From: Sepiola atlantica
Taxonomy: Eukaryota; Mollusca; Cephalopoda; Sepiida; Sepiolidae
Direction: 5' to 3'
Assembly: GCA_963556195.1 (NCBI GenBank)
Contig: OY744533.1
Span: 50,894,613 to 50,958,612 of the forward strand
DNA: 64,000 nt
Shown piece by piece: positions 56,263 through 64,000 of the stretch. Position 1 is the stretch's first letter. Every line of letters begins with the position of its first letter. Position numbers and translations under genes: made by a program. The notes beneath the pieces were generated by a model. The model was given only the letters and a program-made list of their open reading frames with translations. It did not search any database and had not been told where the DNA came from.

Positions 56263-57035
56263 GGTGGAACTCTACATTACTCTCTATGTGTCGAATAGCT
56301 ATATGTCCCCACCTCTAAGTGACTCATTAGGACGGAAGCCTCTTAAAATTTCAAATATGTATATCCATCCATAAGTGAAAATGGTGCTATGGAACAAACC
56401 AGCACACCCAGGTCGTCAGTCCGCATCATTTTTCACTTCATCAGAGTCACCTCCGGACTAACCTATCATTTTTATTAGATGAGAAGCTTGGTTAAAATTT
56501 AATTATTTAAAACATAAATACTTAGATATTTTTAGCTATACTTACTATCAATAATCTATCTATATATAAAAACTCAATGTCTGTGTGTATATGTGTGATG
56601 TTTGTGTATTCCTTATAGAAAGAAAGGTGAGAGAATCTACACAAAATCTAAAAGTGTATTCTTATGTAAAATTTACCGGGAAAGACAATGGAAGTGGTCC
56701 TGAATCTCTATGTTATGCTCTATATGCCAAATATCTATGTGCCCCCACCTCTAAGCGATTCAATAGGACAGAACCCCTTAAAACTTTAAATATGTATATC
56801 CCATTTTAATCAAATGGATCTCCAACTGCACCCATAAGGAGGCTATGAGCGCATAACCCCCTAAAAACTTCAAATATATCCTATTTTTATGAAATTTCTA
56901 TGAAATTTAAATCATACGTATAAAAATTTCTGGGGACTCTACGTTACTCTCTATGTGCCGAATAGCTATATGTCCTCACCTCTAAGTGACCCATTAGGAC
57001 GGAAGCTTCTTAAAATTTCAAATATATATATCCGA
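56263..57035 (+). repeat. Three direct copies of a ~110-bp repeat (R4)
   Basis: CTCTATGTG, CGAATAGCTATATGTCC, CACCTCTAAGTGA, ATTAGGACGGAAGC and TTAAAATTTCAAATAT recur in order at 56263-56372, 56698-56812 and 56930-57034. The family was not recognised. Confidence 0.8.
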
Positions 57036-57569
57036 TTTAAATTAAATTTAAACCATATACGTATATAAGACACTAATTCAGAGAGTTTTCCAACATTTCA
57101 GTTTCTTCTGACCATTTTAGGGGGTGAAATGAGAAGAGGGAGCAGTAAAAACAAAGAAAATAATATGGTGTTATGTGCAAAGTGGAAAAGTACATCGTAG
57201 TGACCATCATTCAATCCCGAGCAACGTCGGCTCTTCCTGCTAGTAATATTATAAAATTAGGATCAATTTTCTTTTTCTTTGATCATAAAATTAAACAGAC
57301 GTGTACTTCTTTCACTGTCTTGGTTTCTCCTTAGTTCCACCAGACAAATGAAATAGACTTTAAGGACACAACTAAAAGAAATCAGTTTATTTCCGTAAGA
57401 TTGAGTTCAAGCGATTCTTCCACCCTACACAGAGAACGGGTATTATACATTTGAGCTCACAATTGAACTCATAATAAGAGTTCAACTTTAAAGATCTCTG
57501 AATAGGAATTACAGCTTATTAATAAAGCGTGTATTGTGATTGACTGATCTTGCTATTTATCACTGGGCA
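57036..57569. other. No recognisable gene
   Basis: AT-rich unique sequence. Confidence 0.4.
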
Positions 57570-57669
57570 GTAAAGTTTTCAATAAAATTTAGTGCCAGGA
57601 CAGTATACGCTGATATGTGCAGAACAGCAGACTTAGATGGCATGACCACGTTGAAAGAATGGATGAGAG

Positions 57670-57995
57670 TTTTATTTACTCCTCCCCAGGAGTTAGGCAC
57701 AAGGCCAGTTTTATCTTACTCCCACAAGTAAGATGTGACCCAAGATCGGGTCGAGAAAGTGGGGTTTGAAAAGCCAGCGCTCGAGAGGTAAGCACTCTGG
57801 CCATTTAAAAATTGCCTGGGCAGCCCCGTCGGCATTCCCCGGTAGGGGCGCCTCAGACAGTAAGCAATAAACTTACTCCTCCCCAAAGAGGGGAGGCAAA
57901 GCCTGGGAGGGTGGACCTCCTAGAACTGCACAGGACAGGCGTGCAGTATCCATCGGAACAGATACTACACTTTGATATTAGCCAAAAGGCCAAGA
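57670..57995 (-). mobile_element. U2-headed SINE inside a LINE, copy A
   Basis: Minus strand: CTTGGCCTTTTGGCTAATAT, CAAAGTGTAGTATCTGTTCC, then the short-head form (TGCACGCCTGTCCTG), body and GTAAATAAAA end. AGAATGGATGAGAG flanks it on both sides (57656-57669 and 57996-58009). Confidence 0.88.
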
Positions 57996-58009
57996 AGAAT
58001 GGATGAGAG

Positions 58010-58378
58010 TATTATTTACTCCTCTCCAGGAGTTAGGCACAAGGCCAGTTTTATCCTACTCCCACAAGTAAGATGTAACCCAAGGTCGGGTCGGAAAGTG
58101 GGGGTTGAAAAGCCAGCGCCCGAGAGGTAAGCACTCTGGCCATTAAAAATTGTCTGGGCAGCCCCGTCGGTATTCCCTGGTAGGGGCGCTTCAGGCAGTA
58201 AGCAATAAACTTACTCCTCCCCAAAGAGGGGAGACGAAGCCTGGGAGGGTGGACCTCCTAGAACTGCACAGGACAGACCCATAGACCGGCGTAAATCAAG
58301 CCCCGAAGGCCAAGACAATACCAGTCCATGGGGTGAAGTATCCATCGGAACAGATACTACACTTTGATCTCAACCAAA
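58010..58378 (-). mobile_element. U2-headed SINE inside a LINE, copy B
   Basis: Minus strand: TTTTGGTTGAGATCAAAGTG, TAGTATCTGTTCCGATGGAT, ACTTCACCCC, TGGACTGGTATTGTC (long-head form, as in the array), body, and GTAAATAATA end. It lies directly beside copy A in the same orientation. Confidence 0.85.
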
Positions 58379-59085
58379 AGTTCTTGTGTGAGTAGAGGTA
58401 AAACAGTTAAAGTAGCAGATTCAGTTTACAGAGGAAGGTCAAGGGAAATATGGAAGGAAGTGATAAGAATAGACTTCAGAGAAAGAGAGACAAATACAGA
58501 GATAGGTTAGTCCGGAAGTAAATTTCTAAAAGCCGTCCGATGCATGTCAGCTTGTAAAACGAACGTAAAAACAAAAAATGATAATGATGATGATGATATC
58601 AATATAAATCGCCAAATGTGTAATGCTTGTGAGGTAAAAACCACACATTCAAAAAAAAAAGGGGGAAAAACCGTACTTGTTTCTCTTGGATTTTTATTCA
58701 GCTCTTTGCTTTGCTGCAGAAAAATGTCTGACATATATAAAACTTGTCAAGGAATGTCCGTTTGTTCCATTGTTTTATTTTAAGTGGAAGGAAAAGAGAA
58801 AAAAATCGTCCATGGAAATATGTGATCCTTAGATTGGGTGACAATTCAGTAAATACTGTCTGAATAAGTGGAAGTAGAGGAAAGAAGAAAAAGAGAGATG
58901 CTTTTGGTTGGATTTCTCGCCCTCAATGGAAGTGTTGCCCTCTGTGAAACGGGACACTTCGTTCACCCTAGAGAAAAGCTGGGCAACGTGGACAAACTCA
59001 CACATTTTAAATCATTCCCAGCCTTTACGCATGAAAAGAAAGAGATATATCATTCACTTATGAGGTTTACATTAATCGGTGAATA

Positions 59086-59090
<5 letters not shown>

Positions 59091-59154
<64 letters not shown>
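59091..59154. repeat. (TA)n microsatellite
   Basis: About 32 TA units at the left edge of the inverted element 59155-61020. Confidence 0.95.
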
Positions 59155-59156
<2 letters not shown>

Positions 59157-61016
59157 CGTAAAGAAAGAGGCAAAATGCCTTCAGAAAAAAACATGTGTTA
59201 GATGCATATATTATTTTATTAAAATCAAAATAAATATCTTCATTTTGACTTTTTTTTAATTAATATTTCACTCGATATGACGAGCATAATCAGAGCTTTA
59301 AACAAATATAAGGTATTAACTAGGTACGTGCAAAATCAATGGCCGACCCCCAAAATGTGAAAACATTTTGACCCTCCCTTCACTTAAACATTCACTAAAA
59401 TTCAGGAAATCAACCAATTTTAATGAAATTTTCAATATTTATTAATCAACAATCACGGAATATAATGAAACAATTATTTTATTTTAAATATTAGTGAAAA
59501 GGTATTATTTATTTAAAACAAAATACACCTTTATTAAAGTTATATTTTCATATATTAATTTAAAAAATGAATGAATGTTTTCATGTTTTTTATGAAAATA
59601 AAGCATTGCAGATGATAGCAATTAATTTTTTTTAAATATTTCGTATATATTACGAAAAAGGCCCTTAAATACCGTGTTAATGAAATACTATAACTCGAAG
59701 AAAAAATAATTTTTTGAATTAGCGATATTATTATTGAATAAAGGATTGTTTAATCAATATTTTCACCTAAAAAATAATATAATTGCAAATAATATTTTAT
59801 GTGATTTTAATGATCAGATTTTCTGGGAAAATCAAAAATGCAACATAATTATATTGCCCTTTCATACATGAACGTGTCATCAACAGCACAAGAAATCTTT
59901 TTTATAATCTTGAAAATAAACCAAAAATTAAAAAAATGAGGACTCAAAAACATAACGAAAAAAAGAATTTTAAAAATTGAATAATTTCTACTAACGATTC
60001 ACTTGGAGCGCTATGGCAGCCACGTTCTGTAATAAACAGGCGCGATTAGACCTCCCATCACTCTCTGCTTAAAATTTTATTTTCAGAGATTCATTGATTT
60101 CATTAATTTCACAATTCATTGTCAATTACTTGGAAAGATAAAACGTAAGTTTACCTTTATTTTTATCATTAATAAATATTATTTAAAAAGTTTAAAATTA
60201 TTTATTAATTTATTAATAAATAATTTTAAATTTTTTAAATAATATTCAAATTCATAAAATATTAAATAATAGTCAAATATGTATTTTCTTTAAAAATTGA
60301 ATTCTATTTATTTAATTATAAATAATTGTTAATGTTTTAATTTTTTCAATGAATAAATTGTCAGTGTATTCATTGACTTTAATCTACTTTTTCACACTTA
60401 AAATAAAAAAATACATTTTATTTTAAAAAGAATCAATGTAATTTATCGTTACGTCACGTTAAGAATAAATCGAATAACTAAAGTTTTTAATCATCATGTA
60501 AAAAAAATTGATAAAATTTACGCAGTTCGTAACGTAAAAATAATTTTTAACATTTAAAAAAAGTTTTATTTCAAATTCTAAGGAAAAATATTTTTGGTTT
60601 GGTTTCTGAAGGAATTTTGCCTCTTTCTTTAAGTTTTAAATTCTAAGATGCTTAAAATAATGAACTTTCCCAAATTTATACCTACTTGCGAGCCACTTAC
60701 GTTTTTAAGTTCAGATTTAAAAAGAGACATTTTCACCGTTTGTCCACACAACATCCGGACGCCAATCTTTTATCACCACCAGGAAGGATTCTTACGTATA
60801 CATAAAAATAATAATAAGGTGAATACCTTATATTTGTTTAAAGCTCCGATGATGCTCGTTATATCGAGTGAAATATCAGTAAAAAAAAAAATTAAAAAAA
60901 AAATATTTGTTTATTTTATTAAAATAATATACGCATCTAACAGATGGTTTTTCTGAAGGCATTTTGTCTCTTTCTTTATGTTTTAAATTCTAAGATGCTT
61001 AAAAAAACTTTCCCAA

Positions 61017-61020
<4 letters not shown>
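59155..61020. mobile_element. AT-rich inverted-repeat element
   Basis: Left arm 59155-59335 (AAAGAAAGAGGCAAAATGCC, GTTAGATGCATATATTATTT) is inverted at 60815-60985. A direct repeat of the right end (CTGAAGGAATTTTGCCTCTT / CTGAAGGCATTTTGTCTCTT, then ATTCTAAGATGCTTAAAA) lies at 60605-60680 and 60948-61020. The 1.4-kb centre is very AT-rich and non-coding. (TA)n tracts sit at both outer edges. Confidence 0.7.

Positions 61021-61064
<44 letters not shown>
61021..61064. repeat. (TA)n microsatellite
   Basis: About 22 TA units at the right edge of the inverted element. Confidence 0.95.
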
Positions 61065-61069
<5 letters not shown>

Positions 61070-61445
61070 TAGATATGTATATATATATCGAAAATTAGTT
61101 TATGGAAATGTAGCTAAGTAAGACAATATGATAGTAGAAATAAGGACACAAACACCTCATTAAAGTTGGGCCAAGATATTTTGATCGATAGGTTCGACCA
61201 TATTCGTTTGGTAAATTTAGCTTTATTTCATAGAACTTGACATTTTATACATAGAAGGAAGAAAAATATAGGGGAGGAAAAATGGTAGTAGGGCAATCGA
61301 TGCCGTATGTAGAAGGTAGGTAAGAGCAAGAGAAAGTGGAGGAGTAAAACAAAGGAAGAGTAGGAAGCCGGTAATGAGGAAGATGCGAGAGGGAGAAGTG
61401 GATGGAGTGCTAAGTAAGAGGGGAGAGGTGAAAGATGAAGTAGAC

Positions 61446-61488
61446 AGCACTGAAGATTGTGTAAGCATGAAACATCGATGTATGTAGG
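61446..61488 (+). ncRNA. Hammerhead ribozyme motif, family G
   Basis: GCA, CTGAAGA, stem II TGT-GTAA-GCA (with a flanking U-U), GAA, stem III ACAT-CG-ATGT, A (GUA), TGTAGG. Stem I pairs only over three bases here; the decayed copy at 1749 has the better stem I. An AT tail and (TA)n follow. Confidence 0.5.
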
Positions 61489-61523
61489 TAATAAATAATT
61501 AATATTTATTTATAAAAATACTA

Positions 61524-61527
<4 letters not shown>

Positions 61528-61568
<41 letters not shown>
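61528..61568. repeat. (TA)n tail of family G element
   Basis: About 20 TA units, downstream of the hammerhead at 61446. Confidence 0.95.
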
Positions 61569-61569
<1 letters not shown>

Positions 61570-61572
61570 TGT

Positions 61573-62290
61573 ACTATGCAGTTTACGAACCGCGTTTTCA
61601 TCGGAAAATTCCAGCAAGTTATGTAAACCGCTGGAAGGTGCCGAAACAGCCAACGAAAATTGCAGCAGCCGACAACTGGAAAACGCGATTAAAATATTGC
61701 AGAGATCTAATCGACAGAACAGTGCCATACCCTAACCTAACCATAAAAGAAACGGTGCCTAACCTTAACCTAACCCTAACCTAGTTGGTAGGGTAGAAAA
61801 GAATTGGAAAAAAAAAAATTTTTATAAACTAAAAAAGACTGTTTACAAAAAAAAATGTTTGCTATCAGTTAAACCTAATCGTAATCTAGTCGGCAGGGTT
61901 TAAAAAGAATTGTCAATCAAAAAATTGTTTGCTAAAAACAAAAAAAAATCATAAGAAACTGTTTGCTATCAGTTATTGCAACATATTTTCTTCACCAAAC
62001 AAAAATAAATATTTATTCATGAAACTTACCACATACGATGAGTGTTTTGTTCCTCGATTTGAATTTTTTTCCTACATTTTGAAAGTTTCTTACAAATTTA
62101 CATTTTTTTCCACATTTTTCATTGAATTTTTTTCGTTGAAATTAACATACGATGCCTGTTTCTAGCATTTTAACATTGGCCAGCGTTTTCAACACACAAA
62201 AAAACGAAGTTTTCGTTCGACACCTTTCGGCGAATTACGTAACCTGCCGGAATGTGCCGATGAAAACACAGTTCATAAATTGCATACGTA

Positions 62291-62292
<2 letters not shown>
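61573..62292. mobile_element. ~720-bp element with ~60-bp inverted ends
   Basis: Left end GCAGTTTACGAACCGCGTTT then TCATCGG; right end inverted GCAATTTATGAACTGTGTTT then TCATCGGCACATTCCGG. The start GCAGTTTACGAACC resembles the M2 MITE ends, so M2 may be its short relative. Short repeats AACTGTTTGCTATCAGTT (diverged) recur inside. No transposase. Confidence 0.7.
61728..61790 (-). repeat. Interstitial telomere-like CCTAAC/CCCTAA repeats
   Basis: ACCCTAACCTAACC, TAACCTAACCCTAACC within 60 bp, inside the inverted-end element. Confidence 0.65.

Positions 62293-62349
<57 letters not shown>
62293..62349. repeat. (TA)n microsatellite
   Basis: About 28 TA units directly beside the right end of the 61573-62292 element. 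Confidence 0.96.
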
Positions 62350-62352
<3 letters not shown>

Positions 62353-62866
62353 CGTCTGGATATGTTGAAAAAAAATGAATAAAGTGCTCGATCGCGTGAA
62401 TATGAGCGCTTAAATACAAACTATTTACTTAAAAACTATGTTACATATTTCAGAGACGTACCATGGTTTCATTGACATAGATTGACCTTAGACTGTTTAG
62501 ACAAAGCCGTTACAATATATCTCAAATCCTCAGCGACTCACAAAATAAAGAAAAATCGAAGAATGTAATTCAACGATCATCGGTATCATTGTAAGGTGAA
62601 ATCGCTCAAGTGTTTCTTTTGGGGAAAGTACCAAGTTAATAGGGGCGAACTTTTTGGCTGTGTGGGTCCTAATCGTAACTAAGTATTATTTAAAAAATAA
62701 TTTAATTGTTGATAACGGATGTTGTCTGTTTCAATGGAGTAGTCATATTTAGGAGGGATGGTGTGTGGTGTAATTTATTGGTTGGTGAGTGGGGTAGATT
62801 CTTGTGTGACCGACTGTTATTAATTTATCGAGTGGGTGTGTATTACTATTATTAAAGGGTTTAAGT

Positions 62867-62870
<4 letters not shown>
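62350..62870. other. No recognisable gene
   Basis: Unique sequence, short frames only. Confidence 0.4.
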
Positions 62871-62899
<29 letters not shown>

Positions 62900-62905
<6 letters not shown>

Positions 62906-63060
62906 TTGTTGTTGTTTATTATCTATGTACGTATACGTTTCGTCCCTTTTCAATCAGGACTCATCAGCATAGAGATATGACTATTCACTACCGGTCGTAC
63001 GATTCGAAACCCTGGATAACAAGTATTTTTCAACTTGCATCCAACGTCGTTAACCGCGCG
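62900..63060 (-). repeat. tRNA-headed SINE with hammerhead family A, copy 2
   Basis: Minus strand order: GCGCGGTTAACGACGTTGGA (A-box region), CCAGGGTTTCGAATCG (B-box region), ACCGGTAGTGAATAGTCATA linker, hammerhead, AT-rich tail into (TA)n at 62871-62898. It matches 1820-2000 over its whole length. Confidence 0.75.
62922..62973 (-). ncRNA. Hammerhead ribozyme, family A copy 2
   Basis: Minus strand: TCTATG, CTGATGA, stem II GTCC/GGAC, GAA, stem III ACGTATACGT, A (GUA), CATAGA. Stem I is six perfect pairs. Stem II GTCC/GGAC against GTCT/AGAC in copy 1 is a compensatory change, strong support for the fold. Confidence 0.82.
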
Positions 63061-63244
63061 CCCAATATTTGAATAGCCGATAAACAATGATAATTTAACA
63101 CATTTAAAGCGGCACGATATCCAGGCATTCTACTACTATTAAAGAAGGAATGATGCATTATAAAGCAAGTGACGTCATGCTGTGTTTGTACTACCATTAA
63201 GAGGGCTCTACTTATTTTACGAGGAGCGACAAATATAAAATATA

Positions 63245-63610
63245 TATATATATATGGATATTTGGGCAGCATTTATTCTTGAAGACATATTTCATTAAAT
63301 AGTACAGATGACTTGTGTCTGCATTATTAGATGCCTTTCATATAAAAACGTAAAAGCCAGCAATTAATAAAACATCCTAAAATGCTTTTAATACTAATAC
63401 TGTATTAATACTACAACCATCACTAAAAATGCATGTTCTTTACTCGATGGCTCTGGAAGAAACCGAAATACTAGGATACCCAACGTGTATGGCAAATCCA
63501 TCTGCCAATTCCTGAATTAAACTCTAACATTAATCGGGTATCGAAAAAATATGCACTATTTAACGAAATATTTCTTTATGAAAAAATGCTGCCTAAATAT
63601 CCATATATAT
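63245..63610. repeat. Inverted repeat, ~27-bp arms
   Basis: ATATGGATATTTGGGCAGCAT (63252-63272 region) is inverted at 63586-63607 (ATGCTGCCTAAATATCCATA), enclosing 310 bp. Likely a foldback element next to TA-rich edges. Confidence 0.65.
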
Positions 63611-63623
63611 AATTATTTATTTT

Positions 63624-63628
<5 letters not shown>

Positions 63629-63685
<57 letters not shown>
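63629..63685. repeat. (AG)n microsatellite
   Basis: About 28 AG units. Confidence 0.97.
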
Positions 63686-63687
<2 letters not shown>

Positions 63688-63849
63688 GTACGAGAATTAT
63701 ATTTCTGTTTCAGAAAAAAATTAATTTTAACCAAAAAGCATGCTGTAAAAATCTACTTTATTATTTGAATTATACTGGCTACGAATGTTTCAGAAATATA
63801 ATGCTCATGTTGTGTTTAAAGAGAGGATGATTTTCTATTTTGATCCAGT

Positions 63850-64000
63850 CATCATCATCATCATCATATTCGGCTTAACGTCTGTTATGCATGCTGGCTT
63901 TTTGAAATTGATTTCCAAACTAACCTATCCTTGGCCAAATCTTTATTTATCCCGCTTCATATCAACTTCATCCTTATCATTTCGTCCCATGTTTTCTTTG
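63850..64000 (-). mobile_element. LINE 3' end (RTE-like), copy 4, runs off the window
   Basis: Complement of the LINE 3' end: (ATC)n, CGGCTTAACGTCTGTTATGC, ATGCTGGC, TCCTTGGCCAAATCTTTATT. It continues past 64000. Confidence 0.75.

Larger units (their letters stand above)
57570..58600 (+). mobile_element. LINE 3' end (RTE-like), copy 3, split by two SINEs
   Basis: The LINE runs to AGAATGGATGAGAG near 57669 and resumes at 58379 with TTCTTGTGTGAGTAGAGGTA, ending with GCCGTCCGATGCATGTCAGC and (ATG)n at 58580-58597. Two U2-headed SINEs occupy the gap. Copy 55205 shows the uninterrupted order. Confidence 0.8.

Noticed and set aside
56420..56470. CTGATGA on the minus strand as a hammerhead
   Set aside because: No GAAA follows at stem II distance and no stems form.
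60850..60895. Hammerhead candidate (CCGATGA, CTCG/CGAG stem, GAAA), with an inverted partner at 59265-59300
   Set aside because: One copy has U4 changed to C and the other has G8 changed to U, and neither forms stem III or stem I. It may be a dead ninth family but does not meet the standard.

Overview
This is an animal nuclear window that is AT-rich, intron-bearing and dominated by repeats. It most likely comes from a mollusc, and the mix of repeats suggests a coleoid cephalopod of the octopus type: long (TA)n tracts, RTE, R2-like and Penelope-like retroelements, tRNA-headed SINEs and snRNA- or 5S-headed repeats. The organism is inferred, not proven. No bacterial features, operons, tRNA genes or intact rRNA genes are present.

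Host coding sequence is sparse. Two adjoining exons of a peptidoglycan recognition protein (PGRP) lie on the minus strand at 27832-28169 and 28883-29095, with matching splice sites and phase; the signal-peptide exon was not found. A lone two-helix membrane-protein exon is likely at 46211-46432 (minus). A proline/serine-rich ORF behind a TATA-like box at 9.5-10.0 kb is weakly supported. Everything else with coding character is mobile.

Layout. 0-4.7 kb: interspersed repeats and two tRNA/hammerhead SINEs. 4739-8119: a pogo/Tigger transposon with TA target-site duplication, inverted ends and one transposase frameshift. 9.1-13.2 kb: a region bounded by ~120-bp inverted repeats, holding an R2-like LINE fragment and a broken Ty3/Gypsy fragment. 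14.1-15.1 kb: the C-terminal part of an R2-like LINE on the minus strand. 15-27 kb: gene-poor, with a palindromic MITE carrying a minisatellite, two 5S-headed SINE copies, U2-like fragments and telomere-like repeats. 27.8-29.1 kb: PGRP. 29.7-37.2 kb: an RTE LINE fragment, three hammerhead element families and a 36-bp-arm palindrome. 39.2-41.4 kb: six tandem U2-headed repeats. 43.2-46.1 kb: a 34-bp minisatellite, a hammerhead SINE pair split by a U2-headed SINE, and an AT-rich tandem array. 46-64 kb: the orphan exon, LINE 3' ends, a Penelope-like GIY-YIG domain next to a hammerhead, MITEs, two more U2-headed SINEs inside a LINE fragment, and hammerhead elements.

The most striking signal is small RNA architecture rather than genes. 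Many copies, from at least eight sequence families, carry the hammerhead ribozyme core (CUGANGA, stem II, GAAA, short stem III, NUH). Several are fused to a tRNA-like pol III head and end in (TA)n. In two places hammerheads stand as direct pairs (about 293 and 343 nt apart), the layout that can release unit-length RNA. In three places they stand as inverted pairs or adjacent opposed copies. The second signal is a retroposon family whose 5' end is the U2 snRNA 5' domain, found both dispersed with target-site duplications and as a tandem array.
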